A stretch of DNA of 64,000 nucleotides from Halorientalis litorea. GTDB taxonomy: Archaea > Halobacteriota > Halobacteria > Halobacteriales > Haloarculaceae. The position numbers and the translations under genes were made by a program. The DNA is taken from contig NZ_CP095482.1 of the NCBI RefSeq assembly GCF_023028225.1, forward strand, positions 2,604,001-2,668,000, given 5' to 3'. Positions 14,245 to 22,657 of this stretch are shown here, in pieces. Below the pieces are notes generated by a model. That model saw nothing but the letters and a program-made list of their open reading frames with translations. It was not told the DNA's origin and did no database searches. How positions within the stretch are numbered: position 1 is the stretch's first letter; the number at the start of each line of letters is the position of its first letter.

Positions 14245-15599
14245 GCGGCGGTTCGGACCCGAACGTCCGTCGGCCGTTTCACGAACTCGCCCGTCGAGCG
14301 GGCGACGATTTGCTCGACGCCGCGCTGGGCGGCCACGTCGAGGACGCGCTGGCCGAGTTCCCCGTCGAGGACGACGGTCGCCGGGACCCGCTCGCTCTCC
14401 GCGACGGCCTCGAACGCGTCCGCGGCCGGCGCGGTTCCGAGCCGTTCGAACTCGCTGTCGAGGAGGACTACCTCGCCAGTCTCCTCGCCGATGACTGCCT
14501 GTACGTGGCCGGCGATGGTCTCCGGCGTCGGGGGCGGGTCGTCCGTCTCGGCCGTGTCGGCGGTGTCCGTCTGTTCGGCGTCGGGACGCTCCGTCGCCTG
14601 CGTGTCGGTAGGCCGCTCGTCGTCAGTCTGCTCGTCGGGTTCGTTCTCGGTCGCGTCTGATTGTGTGACTTGACTGTCGGTCGCCGCCTCCGAGTCTGCG
14701 TCCCTCTCGGGCCGTGGTGCCGTGTCGTCCGTCGTGCCGGGCGGTGCCGGGCGCGCGCTCCCGTCCGTGGCGGCGACTCGCTCGTGGGGCGCGTTCGCGT
14801 CGGCGACGGCGTCCACCGGGACCTTGTTGCGGAGGGCAGTCATCACTTCGTCGCGTGCGAGTTCTTCGACGGAACGGCCCTCGGGCGCGAACGCGACGTA
14901 CTCGACGGCCCCGACCTGCAGGAGCTCCTTGAGGATGAGGTCGCCGCCCCTGTCACCGTCGAGGAAGGCCGTGACGGTGCGTCCGTCGGTCAAGCTCGCG
15001 ACTGCCTCGGGAACGTTGGTGCCCTCGACGGCGATAGCGTTTTTGATGCCGTACTGGAGCAACTGGAGCACGTCGGCGCGTCCTTCGACGACGACGATGG
15101 CGTCGCTGTCGGCGACCCGCGGCCCGGCCGGGAGTCCCTCGTGCTCGGTGATGTCCTCGACGCGCACCGCCTGCCGGACTTCCTCGACGAGGTCCTCGCT
15201 GGTGGTGGCCTCGGCCTCGAAGTCCGCCAGCAGGTCCGTCGCTCGCTCGACTATCTGCCGACGCTTGGCCGCCCGTACGTCCTCGAGGCCCGTCACCTCG
15301 AAGTCCGCCCGGCACGGGCCGACCCTGTCGATCGTTTCGAGGGCCGCCGCGAGGATAGCCGTCTCTACCTTATCGAGGCCGCTGGCGACGGTCACGTCGC
15401 CGAACGACCGGCCTGCCTCCGATTGGACCGTCACGTCGATGCGACCGACCTTCGAGGACTCCTGTAGGTTCCGGAGGTCGAGTTCGCCGCCGAGCAACCC
15501 TTCCGTCTGGCCGAATATCGCGCCGACGACGTCACTCCGCTCTACCACCCCGTTGGCGGTGATGTCCGCGTGAATGAGATATTTCGCTGTATCTTGCAT
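14223..15599 (-). CDS. dnaG: DnaG-type primase (archaeal)
   Basis: A 458-residue archaeal DnaG. It begins MQDTAKYLIHADITANGVVERSDVVGAIFGQTEGLLG, the family N-terminus. It carries the TOPRIM motifs VVVEGRADVLQLL (catalytic Glu, near residue 170) and TAFLDGDRGGDLILKEL (DxD). A low-complexity acidic, Thr/Asp-rich linker of roughly 100 residues precedes a C-terminal domain (HVQAVIGEETGEVVLLD). Archaeal DnaG associates with the exosome and can prime DNA. I use ATG 15599; the frame is open to GTG 15674, but that extension is His-rich and unlike the family. It converges on and overlaps the acetyltransferase gene. Confidence 0.93.
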   Translation of the reverse strand: MQDTAKYLIHADITANGVVERSDVVGAIFGQTEGLLGGELDLRNLQESSKVGRIDVTVQSEAGRSFGDVTVASGLDKVETAILAAALETIDRVGPCRADFEVTGLEDVRAAKRRQIVERATDLLADFEAEATTSEDLVEEVRQAVRVEDITEHEGLPAGPRVADSDAIVVVEGRADVLQLLQYGIKNAIAVEGTNVPEAVASLTDGRTVTAFLDGDRGGDLILKELLQVGAVEYVAFAPEGRSVEELARDEVMTALRNKVPVDAVADANAPHERVAATDGSARPAPPGTTDDTAPRPERDADSEAATDSQVTQSDATENEPDEQTDDERPTDTQATERPDAEQTDTADTAETDDPPPTPETIAGHVQAVIGEETGEVVLLDSEFERLGTAPAADAFEAVAESERVPATVVLDGELGQRVLDVAAQRGVEQIVARSTGEFVKRPTDVRVRTAAQFELDA

Positions 15600-15842
15600 T
15601 GGTGAACTGCCCCTGTGTGGGGCGGTGTTGTGAACCGCGTGATGATGATGAATCCATGGCGACCATGGAACCACCTCTGACTACGCCCCGTGCGTCCCTA
15701 ATACCTACCCCTCGGTCCCACCGCGCCCGAGCGTATCCCGCCCGCCGACGCGTCCGCAGTATTGATGGAAAAATCTCTTCGATACTCGTCTCCGTTCACA
15801 TCCGACACTACTAAGCGACTTCGGTAGGAAGACGTAGTACAT
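15600..15842. other. Divergent promoter region between dnaG and the DUF3311 gene
   Basis: It holds a GCCCC/GGGGC hairpin at 15608-15622 just upstream of the dnaG ATG, a minus-strand GGTATTAGG TATA-like box near 15701 that would start the dnaG mRNA near 15674, and a plus-strand CTACTAAG element near 15812 serving DUF3311. No gene is evident. Confidence 0.4.
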
Positions 15843-16064
15843 ATGGCGGTGTCGAACGCGACGCTCGGCTGGGGTGTGGTCGCACTCGTACTGATGGCAC
15901 TGGCGGTGCCGTGGTTCCTGTGGGGCGAAAGCGGTGTCGTCGCCGGACTGCCGGTCTGGGTGTGGTGGCACGTCGGGTGGCTCTGCCTGACTGCCGTCGT
16001 CTTCGCCGTCTTCGCCCGGCACGCGTGGGGCACCGGCATCGAGGGGGGTGGTGTCGATGGCTGA
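15843..16064 (+). CDS. DUF3311 small membrane protein, symporter partner
   Basis: A 73-residue protein with two transmembrane helices (about 8-27 and 37-59) separated by a short WGESGVVAGLP loop, the DUF3311 pattern. Members of this family are nearly always encoded just ahead of a sodium:solute symporter and probably assist it. Here the symporter ATG at 16057 lies inside this gene, overlapping by 8 nt, so the pair is translationally coupled. A TATA-like CTACTAAG lies about 30 nt upstream of the ATG. Confidence 0.8.
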   Translation: MAVSNATLGWGVVALVLMALAVPWFLWGESGVVAGLPVWVWWHVGWLCLTAVVFAVFARHAWGTGIEGGGVDG

Positions 16065-17583
16065 GACGACGCTGCAACTCGGTATCGTCGCCGCGTACCT
16101 GCTCGTGGCCCTCGGCGTCGGCCTCCTCGCCTACCGACTGTCCGACCGGACCGCCGAGGACTACTTCCTCGCCAGCCGGACGTTCGGGACGCTCGTCCTC
16201 CTGTTCACGACGTTCGCGACGCTGTTGTCGGCGTTCACTTTCTTCGGCGGGCCGAACCTCGCGTTCAGTGCTGGCCCCGAGTGGATACTGGTGATGGGGC
16301 TGATGGACGGCGTCATCTTCGGCATCCTGTGGTACGTCGTCGGCTACAAACAGTGGCTGGTCGGACAGGATCACGGCTACGTCACGCTCGGGGAGATGTT
16401 GGGCGACCGGTTCGGGTCGCGTCTGTTGCGGGTGTTCGTCGCCGGAGTCAGCCTATTCTGGCTGGTGCCGTACGTGATGCTCCAGCAACAAGGTGCCGGG
16501 ACGGCACTCGTCGCGCTGACTGAGGGGGCCGTTCCCTACTGGGTCGGCGCGGGCGGTATCACGCTGTTCATGATTGTGTACGTGACCATCTCCGGTATGC
16601 GTGGGGTGGCGTGGACCGACACGCTCCAAGGGCTATTCATGCTCGGGATGGTCTGGCTGGCCGCCGCGTGGGTCCTCGCCGCCGTCGGTGGCCCGAGTGC
16701 CGCCACGTCCCGATTGGCCGAGACGAACCCCGAGTTCCTCGCGCTGGGTGGCGGCCTCTACTCGCCCGCGTTCGTCCTCTCGACGGCTATCTCCATCGCG
16801 TTCGGGGTGACGATGTTCCCGCAGGTGAACCAGCGGTTCTTCGTCGCGCAGTCGAAGGCCGTCATCAAGCGGACGTTCACGCTCTGGCCCGTCCTCGTCC
16901 TCCTGCTGTTCGTCCCGGCGTTCATGCTCGGCGCGTGGGCGCAGGGACTCGGCATCACGGCCGACGCGGGCGAGAACGTCCTCCCACTGTTGCTGAACGA
17001 GTACACGCCCGCGTGGTTCGCCGCGCTGGTCGTCGCGGGCGCGATGGCCGCGATGATGTCCTCCAGCGACTCGATGCTGTTGTCCGGGTCGTCGTACCTG
17101 ACGCGTGACGTGTACCGACAGGTCGCCACGGGCGTCACCGACCGCCGGGAAGCCCTCGTCGGGCAGGCCGGTGTGGTCCTCTTGGCGCTGGTTTCCTTCG
17201 GGCTGAGCCTCCTCCGGCCGGGGACGCTCATCCAAATCGGCGACACGGCCTTCGGCGGGTTCGCGCAACTCACACTGCCCGTCCTTGTCGCGCTCTACTG
17301 GCAGGGCACGACCCGTGACGGGATGCTCGCCGGCGTCGTCGGGAGTCAACTGTTCTACGTTCCGAGCGTCATCGACTCGATTCCGTTCGTCCCCTACTAC
17401 AGCACCCTCGCGGGCGTGTTCCCCGACGCCTACGTCCTCCCGTTCGCCCCCGGCCTCGGCGGCTTCTCGCCGTCGCTCGCGGGGATGGCACTCGGGCTGG
17501 TGCTGACCGTCGGCGTGTCGTTCGTCACCTCCCCCTCTGCCACCGAGGACGCGAGCCTCTACGACGGGCTGTCGGCGGACTGA
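16057..17583 (+). CDS. Sodium:solute symporter (SSF family)
   Basis: A 508-residue transporter with about 13 predicted helices. The SSF signature is spread through DYFLASRTFGTLVLLFTTFATLLSAFTFFG (helix 2), the GMRGVAWTDTLQGLFML stretch, ITLFMIVYV and AMAAMMSSSDSMLLSGSSYLTRD (helix 9, with the Ser/Asp residues that line the sodium site). The family imports sugars, amino acids, carboxylates or urea with sodium; the substrate is not readable. I chose ATG 16057 (MAETTLQL) over the GTG at 16048. DUF3311 precedes it in the same unit. Confidence 0.88.
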   Translation: MAETTLQLGIVAAYLLVALGVGLLAYRLSDRTAEDYFLASRTFGTLVLLFTTFATLLSAFTFFGGPNLAFSAGPEWILVMGLMDGVIFGILWYVVGYKQWLVGQDHGYVTLGEMLGDRFGSRLLRVFVAGVSLFWLVPYVMLQQQGAGTALVALTEGAVPYWVGAGGITLFMIVYVTISGMRGVAWTDTLQGLFMLGMVWLAAAWVLAAVGGPSAATSRLAETNPEFLALGGGLYSPAFVLSTAISIAFGVTMFPQVNQRFFVAQSKAVIKRTFTLWPVLVLLLFVPAFMLGAWAQGLGITADAGENVLPLLLNEYTPAWFAALVVAGAMAAMMSSSDSMLLSGSSYLTRDVYRQVATGVTDRREALVGQAGVVLLALVSFGLSLLRPGTLIQIGDTAFGGFAQLTLPVLVALYWQGTTRDGMLAGVVGSQLFYVPSVIDSIPFVPYYSTLAGVFPDAYVLPFAPGLGGFSPSLAGMALGLVLTVGVSFVTSPSATEDASLYDGLSAD

Positions 17584-17661
17584 CCGCACCGCTGTGTCTT
17601 CGAGCCACCGCCGCCGGGGCCGTGTTCGGCCGGACTCGCGGGCCGGTCGGAGACTCGAACG

Positions 17662-17669
17662 CTTAACAT
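17662..17669 (+). promoter_or_regulatory. TATA box of the HFX_2341-type regulator
   Basis: CTTAACAT is centred 27 nt before the ATG at 17692. Confidence 0.45.
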
Positions 17670-17691
17670 CCCGAGCTAAGTAACGTCAGTC

Positions 17692-18639
17692 ATGCAGACC
17701 CACATCGTCCCGGTCGGCTTCGACTACGACCGGCTCATCGCGCCGCTCGTCCGGGAGCAGTTGGACGTGGACCGCGTTATCCTGCTGGAGGGGGCAGTCG
17801 GGAGCGAGGCGAACGTCGAGTACTCCCGGAACCTCGCCGAGAAGTTGGAGACGGACTTCCGGAACCTGCTCGGGGCCGAAACCGAACGCATCGTGGTCGA
17901 CGACGTGTACGACTACGACGAGGCGTTCGAGCAGGCCTACGACCTCATCATGACCGAACTCGACCGGGGACGGGACGCCGAGGACGCCACCGAGCGCAAC
18001 CCGCGGGTGGCCGACGACGACGAGGTGTGGGTCAACATCTCCGCGATGCCACGGACTGTCTCCTTTGCCTTCGCCACCGCCGCCCACTCGATTATGGTCG
18101 AGCGGGAGGCCGACCGTGACCGCATCCACACCTACTACACGGTGCCGGAGAAGTACCTCGAAACGGAACTCGCGGAGGAACTCCGGCGGCAGATCGCCCT
18201 CCTCTCGGACTTGGACGACGACGTGGACGACGATCGCGTGACCGAGCGGCTCACCGCCGCACGGGACTTGCTCGCGGAGTTCGACGAGCGCGGGACGACC
18301 ATCGGCGCGAAGGAAATCGACGGGAGCCACATCGTGGAACTCCCGGTCGCGTCGTTCTCGAACGTCAAGCCCTTCGAGGAGATAATCCTGTTCACGCTCG
18401 GCGAACACGGCGAGTTCGAGTCCGTCTCGGAGTTGGCACAGGAACTCGCGCTCGAACTCGGCGAGGAGTACACCGACTCGTTCCGCTCGAAGGTCATCTA
18501 CAACGTCGACCGACTGGGGCCGGGCGGGAAGGGCTACATCGAACAGGAGGAACACGGGAAGTCGTACCGAACCCGCCTCTCGCGCATCGGTGAACTGTGG
18601 GTGCGTGCCCACGCCGACAGCGACGAGAACGGGGAATAA
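17692..18639 (+). CDS. HFX_2341-type regulator with a CARF-like N-terminal domain
   Basis: A 315-residue protein. Residues 1-150 form a Rossmann-like domain beginning THIVPVGFDYDRLIAPL, followed by the strand RVILLEG. A later strand plus Arg-containing loop, VWVNISAMPRTVSFAFATAA, resembles CARF motif II. Residues about 225-305 look like a winged helix (HGEFESVSELAQELALELG, then VIYNVDRLGPGGKGYI). The family is annotated in haloarchaea as a transcriptional regulator (HFX_2341/DUF6293). If the CARF resemblance is real, it may sense a nucleotide ligand. No CRISPR gene is near, and it appears monocistronic. Confidence 0.7.
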   Translation: MQTHIVPVGFDYDRLIAPLVREQLDVDRVILLEGAVGSEANVEYSRNLAEKLETDFRNLLGAETERIVVDDVYDYDEAFEQAYDLIMTELDRGRDAEDATERNPRVADDDEVWVNISAMPRTVSFAFATAAHSIMVEREADRDRIHTYYTVPEKYLETELAEELRRQIALLSDLDDDVDDDRVTERLTAARDLLAEFDERGTTIGAKEIDGSHIVELPVASFSNVKPFEEIILFTLGEHGEFESVSELAQELALELGEEYTDSFRSKVIYNVDRLGPGGKGYIEQEEHGKSYRTRLSRIGELWVRAHADSDENGE

Positions 18640-18657
18640 GAAGCCGTCCGGTGGTGA

Positions 18658-19545
18658 TTATTCGGTCGTGACGGTCGTGTGCGCGTGGACCATCGTCGCC
18701 CGGTGTGAGCCGGAACCGACCTGGAAGTGGATGGTGTGTTCACCGGATTCGTACTCGTCACCGAGCTGTCCGGCGAGGTCGATGCTCCCGCTCGTCGACC
18801 CGTCGCCGTAGTGGATGTGGTTCGCGTCGCTCGGGATGACCTCGCCCACGGGGACGTGGTCGGTGTCGATGACGGCGTGGAGGTGGCCGGCGTTCGAGTT
18901 GATCCCCTCGCTGGACGGCTCGATGGTGTAGTCCGTTGCGGTCACCTCCCACTCGACGGTACTCCCGTCGACTGTCGTCGAGAGGTCAAGATTGGCCGTG
19001 TCCTCGACGGTCACCTCGACGGTGTCGGTCAGTGCCATCGCGGTGTGCGCCCCGTCTGCGACCTGTAGGTGGAGCGTGTGGTCGCCGGGTTCGAGTTCGA
19101 GGACCCCGTCGGCCTGGCCGGTGCCGTAGTGGACGTGCTGGTCATCGCTCGGGATGGTCTCGCCGGGCTCGACCGGGTCCGTGTCGACGAGGACGTGGTA
19201 GTGGCCCGCGCCCTCGTTCACCTCGCCGGACTCCTCGATGGTGACGCCATCGGCCTCGGCGTCCCACTGGAGGTACGGGCTGTTCGCTGTCGTCCCGTCG
19301 GCCGGGACGGCGAGAGATACCGACGCGTCCTCGGCGACGCCGTTCCGGTACGGTCCCGTCTCGGTCCCGTCGGCTGTCGTCCCGCTCTCGTCTGTCGTCG
19401 CCTCACCGTCACCGCTCGTCGTGGTTTCGCCGTCACTTTCGGCCGTCGTTTCGGCTTCACTGTCGGTACTACAGCCTGCGACGCCCGTGGCGACCGCACC
19501 TGCGGCCAGCCCGAGGACGTCCCGTCGCGTGGTTTCGTCGAACAT
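18658..19545 (-). CDS. Tat-exported lipoprotein with two DUF4399-like domains
   Basis: A 295-residue protein with a twin-arginine signal (RRDVLGLAAG, residues 8-17) and lipobox GVAGC near residue 25, so it is probably anchored to the outer face of the membrane. A Thr/Glu/Ser-rich linker (about 26-62) is followed by two related domains. Each contains an ALxHxHV-type core (GAGHYHVLVDTDPVEPGE and NAGHLHAVIDTDHVPVGE) and a DxxHVHYGTG/NHIHYGDGS loop. DUF4399 proteins are often periplasmic; the His clusters may bind metal. A GTAATTATT TATA element lies about 30 nt upstream. Confidence 0.75.
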   Translation of the reverse strand: MFDETTRRDVLGLAAGAVATGVAGCSTDSEAETTAESDGETTTSGDGEATTDESGTTADGTETGPYRNGVAEDASVSLAVPADGTTANSPYLQWDAEADGVTIEESGEVNEGAGHYHVLVDTDPVEPGETIPSDDQHVHYGTGQADGVLELEPGDHTLHLQVADGAHTAMALTDTVEVTVEDTANLDLSTTVDGSTVEWEVTATDYTIEPSSEGINSNAGHLHAVIDTDHVPVGEVIPSDANHIHYGDGSTSGSIDLAGQLGDEYESGEHTIHFQVGSGSHRATMVHAHTTVTTE

Positions 19546-19571
19546 ATTACGCTCACTACAATTCCGTTGAG

Positions 19572-19581
19572 GTAATTATTT
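19572..19581 (-). promoter_or_regulatory. TATA box of the DUF4399 lipoprotein gene
   Basis: The minus-strand AAATAATTAC lies about 30 nt upstream of the ATG at 19545. Confidence 0.45.
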
Positions 19582-19644
19582 CTCACGAAAACAGCCGTAA
19601 ACAAAACCTTCGTGATCGTCCGAGGGTGCGGATTCCGAGGGGGG

Positions 19645-20403
19645 TCAGGTCCGTTCGACCTTCTTCACTCGTGTCGCCAACGCGAGGAAGACGGCCAACA
19701 CGGTCAGGAACACGGCTCCAGCGGCCGCGGCGTCGTGGGCGGGAAGCGCGTGGTTGATGCCGTCGGCGGTAAACTCCGCCGTCAGCAGGGTGTGGTGCGG
19801 GTCACCGACGACGGGGACGAAGTAGTCCACGATGTCGTTCCCGAGATACCAGACGGTGGCGACGGCGACGGCCCACACCGGGAAGTCGCTGTAGCGGTGG
19901 ACGAGGAAGGCTTCGACGGCCATCGCGAGGTGGCTCCAGACCAGAAAGTGATAGAGCCACAGCGGCGTCTGTCCGAGACCGTTGATACCCAACTGGACGT
20001 AGGGCGTCCACAGGCCGAGTTTGATACAGCCGAAAAACGCCATGACGTGGAGCCAATCGGCTTCCCAGTCGAGTCGCCACGCGACGAGCGAGAGGCCGAT
20101 GAACGCAGTTGCGACGGGGCTATCGGGGACGAACACCCACATCTCCGGCGGCGTGATTGCGAACTGGCCGGTCACCAGCGGCGTCGACGTCGGAACCGGC
20201 TGGAACCCGTAGTACCAGAAGCCGAAGGCCGTCCCGACGAGGTTCACGAGGGCGATGGGCCACGCCAACCGAAGGGCGGCGTCTTCCAGCCACGCGGGAA
20301 GGGGCGAGACGTACCACGGGAGTGACTCTCGGTCGGGGAGTCGGCCGCCGAAGTACCGGGCGACGAACTGCTCGAACCGTCGCCCGGCGTCGCGTACTGC
20401 CAT
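19645..20403 (-). CDS. DUF1405 membrane protein
   Basis: A 252-residue protein with about six transmembrane helices and the DUF1405 arrangement: a helix with WPIALVNLVGTAFGFWYYG, then a PTSTPLVTGQFAITPPEMWVFVPDSP loop region, LFWTPYV-like and DIVDYFVPVVG segments. The family (YpjA-like) is uncharacterised. I start at ATG 20403 (MAVRDAGRR), as longer in-frame options are Pro-rich. It faces pdxS across a shared upstream region 20404-20537. Confidence 0.72.
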   Translation of the reverse strand: MAVRDAGRRFEQFVARYFGGRLPDRESLPWYVSPLPAWLEDAALRLAWPIALVNLVGTAFGFWYYGFQPVPTSTPLVTGQFAITPPEMWVFVPDSPVATAFIGLSLVAWRLDWEADWLHVMAFFGCIKLGLWTPYVQLGINGLGQTPLWLYHFLVWSHLAMAVEAFLVHRYSDFPVWAVAVATVWYLGNDIVDYFVPVVGDPHHTLLTAEFTADGINHALPAHDAAAAGAVFLTVLAVFLALATRVKKVERT

Positions 20404-20507
20404 GCCCGGAGGCACGGCCGGGGGTGGCAAAACCCTAGTGGTCACTGGTCCGACTGACCGCTCGCGGCGGCCACTCGCTGGCGGTGCTCGCCCGGCAAAG
20501 GAGACGT

Positions 20508-20515
20508 GTTAAGTG
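20508..20515 (+). promoter_or_regulatory. TATA box of pdxS
   Basis: GTTAAGTG is centred 27 nt before the ATG at 20538. The nearby AAGGAG (20531-20536) would then lie upstream of the RNA start and not act as a ribosome-binding site. Confidence 0.45.
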
Positions 20516-20537
20516 CGTCAAGACCCTACGAAGGAGT

Positions 20538-21446
20538 ATGTCAGACGCGACCGATTTGGAAGACCTCCAGCGCGGGACCGAGTTGGTCAAGCGCGGGTTC
20601 GCCAAGATGCAGAAAGGCGGGGTCATCATGGACGTGGTCAACCGCGAACAGGCCCGCATTGCCGAGGACGCGGGTGCTGTTGCGGTGATGGCACTCGAAG
20701 CAGTCCCCGCCGACATCCGCAAGCGGGGCGGCGTCGCCCGGATGCCCGACCCCGTCGACGTCGAGGGCATCATCGACGAGGTGTCCATCCCGGTGATGGG
20801 CAAATCCCGAATCGGTCACACGAAGGAGGCCCAGATTCTGGAGTCGCTCGGCGTGGACATGATAGACGAGTCCGAAGTGCTGACGCCCGCCGACGACCGC
20901 TTCCACATCGACAAGCGCGACTTCACGTCGCCGTTCGTCTGCGGCGCGCGCAACCTCGAGGAAGCCCTCCGTCGCGTCCACGAAGGGGCGGCGATGATTC
21001 GCACGAAAGGCGAGGCCGGGACGGGCGACGTGAACCAAGCCGTCCACCACCAGCGCAACATCAAGGGGTCGATACGCGAACTCAAGGGGATGACTCACGA
21101 GGAGCGCGAGCGGTGGGCGCGCGACCACGAGGCACCCATCACCCTCGTCCACGAGACGGCAGAGATGGGACGCCTTCCGGTCGTCAACTTCGCGGCCGGT
21201 GGCATCGCCACGCCCGCCGACGCCGCCTTGATGATGCACCACGGCTGTGACGGCATCTTCGTCGGGTCGGGTATCTTCGGTGCGGAGGACCCCGTGGCGA
21301 TGGGCGAGGCCATCGTCGAAGCGGTCAACAACTGGGACGACCCCGACACGCTCGCGGACATCGCCAAGGGCATCGGCTCGGGGATGAAAGGCGACGCGAA
21401 CGCCGACCTCGACGAGGAAGAGAAACTCCAGGGACGGGGCGTCTGA
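20538..21446 (+). CDS. pdxS: Pyridoxal 5'-phosphate synthase lyase subunit PdxS
   Basis: A 302-residue TIM-barrel enzyme that makes pyridoxal 5'-phosphate from ribose 5-phosphate, glyceraldehyde 3-phosphate and ammonia supplied by the PdxT glutaminase. Family landmarks are clear: [28 protein letters not shown], the catalytic Lys in [25 protein letters not shown], the second Lys region [17 protein letters not shown], and the phosphate loop [16 protein letters not shown]. The length is normal. No pdxT adjoins it, so the partner must be elsewhere. The TATA spacing supports a leaderless mRNA. Confidence 0.96.
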   Translation: MSDATDLEDLQRGTELVKRGFAKMQKGGVIMDVVNREQARIAEDAGAVAVMALEAVPADIRKRGGVARMPDPVDVEGIIDEVSIPVMGKSRIGHTKEAQILESLGVDMIDESEVLTPADDRFHIDKRDFTSPFVCGARNLEEALRRVHEGAAMIRTKGEAGTGDVNQAVHHQRNIKGSIRELKGMTHEERERWARDHEAPITLVHETAEMGRLPVVNFAAGGIATPADAALMMHHGCDGIFVGSGIFGAEDPVAMGEAIVEAVNNWDDPDTLADIAKGIGSGMKGDANADLDEEEKLQGRGV

Positions 21447-21571
21447 GGCCCACACCGACGACTGTTCTCCGATTCTCGACTTCGTATTCCGTGTTCTGAA
21501 TTTCGCCGCCAGCGGTTCGCTTCGCCAGTCGACCGGGCGGTGGCCTGTCGTCGAGTAGCACCCTGCTTCAC

Positions 21572-22249
21572 TCACTCGTCACCGACGAGTGACTGTCGGT
21601 AGCCACGCCGGAGTACGAGCAGGCCGAGGACAGTTCCCACGAAGGACAGAGTCCAACGGTCGTCGATGCCGCGGTCCGACCCGACTGGACCGACGATGTA
21701 GTAGTTCGAGCCATCGCGGACGAACCGAGCGGCCTCGTACTCGTGTCTGGACGTTGCCGTCCCCTCCCGAACCGCTCGCTGGAACGGGTCGGGAGCGCGT
21801 GCCCGCGTGACGCTCACTGCCGACAGCACCGTCTGTGCGTCGACGCGTTCGTACTCGACGCGCCCGGTGTCCTCGATATCGGTCGCCGTCCGGCGGTAGA
21901 ATCCGCCTTCGAGGTGGACGAACTCGGCACTGGGTCGGTCGTAGCCGCGCTCGGTGGTGACCGTGACCGACCCGTTCACTGCCGCGCGCTCTTCGAGGTA
22001 GCAGGTCCACGGACGGTCGAGGAGGTAGCAGTCGACGCCGCGGAGGTCCGTCCCGTACGGTGTGCGCGTGTCTTCCGCGAAATCGAGGGAGTCACCGGCC
22101 GGTTCGACCGGCGCGGCAGTGTACTCGTATCTGGGTCCCCCGAGGTCGAACTGCTGGGCGAGGAAGGGGTTCAACACCAACAGGAGGCCGACCACGAGGG
22201 AGAACGCACGACGTTGCGTGTCGGAGGGCGACCAGCCGCGGGCGAACAT
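21572..22249 (-). CDS. Hypothetical membrane protein with two terminal helices
   Basis: A 225-residue protein. One helix near residues 15-32 (AFSLVVGLLLVLNPFLA) and one near 200-217 (LSFVGTVLGLLVLRRG) bracket a soluble domain of about 165 residues, probably exposed outside the cell. The domain has two Cys (DCYLLDRPWTCYLEER), compatible with a disulfide. I do not recognise the family. A CTAAAAAA-type TATA box stands 27 nt before the ATG. Confidence 0.6.
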   Translation of the reverse strand: MFARGWSPSDTQRRAFSLVVGLLLVLNPFLAQQFDLGGPRYEYTAAPVEPAGDSLDFAEDTRTPYGTDLRGVDCYLLDRPWTCYLEERAAVNGSVTVTTERGYDRPSAEFVHLEGGFYRRTATDIEDTGRVEYERVDAQTVLSAVSVTRARAPDPFQRAVREGTATSRHEYEAARFVRDGSNYYIVGPVGSDRGIDDRWTLSFVGTVLGLLVLRRGYRQSLVGDE

Positions 22250-22283
22250 GCCGGGCCGTACTCGTGACTCTCCTAAAAAACGC

Positions 22284-22628
22284 TCACTCTTCGTAGGCGA
22301 GATTCATCACCCACTGGGAGAAGGCGTCCGAGTGGGGGTCGACCTCCTCGTCGCCGATGAACGGCGAGAGCATGTCACCGGCCATCAACAGGGAGAAATC
22401 GAGGTCGCGCGGCGCGGGCGTCAGGTGGTACGTGTTGTGCCCTTCGTAGATAGTTTCCTCGCGCTGGATGAGTCCCTTTTCGGCGAGCGACTCGACGATT
22501 CGACTGCCTTTCCGTGAAGACACGCCGAGTTCCTTCCAGAACTCGCTCTGGTGGATGCCCCCCGTCTCCCGCACGAGTTCCAGTCCGGCACGCTCGTCCT
22601 CGGAGATGTCTTGGTCCGACGCAGCCAT
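22284..22628 (-). CDS. Small winged-helix transcriptional regulator
   Basis: A 114-residue protein whose residues 10-65 read as an MarR/Lrp-like helix-turn-helix: LELVRETGGIHQSEFWKELGVSSRKGSRIVESLAEKGLIQREE, followed by a wing (YEGHNTYHLTPAP). The short C-terminal tail may serve dimerisation. Targets are unknown. Its TATA box (GGTTTAAGC, 22656-22664) overlaps the stop codon of the NRDE-family gene upstream, so it can be transcribed on its own. Confidence 0.75.
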   Translation of the reverse strand: MAASDQDISEDERAGLELVRETGGIHQSEFWKELGVSSRKGSRIVESLAEKGLIQREETIYEGHNTYHLTPAPRDLDFSLLMAGDMLSPFIGDEEVDPHSDAFSQWVMNLAYEE

Positions 22629-22657
22629 ATCGTCTCAACCTACGTACGGTCGGCGGC

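Noticed and set aside
20531-20540. AAGGAG as the ribosome-binding site of pdxS
   Set aside because: The TATA box predicts the RNA start at the ATG itself, so this purine stretch would not be in the transcript; the match may be chance.
21447-21571. A possible small gene or RNA between pdxS and the hypothetical membrane protein
   Set aside because: No start codon with promoter, no coding bias and only weak pairing potential were seen.
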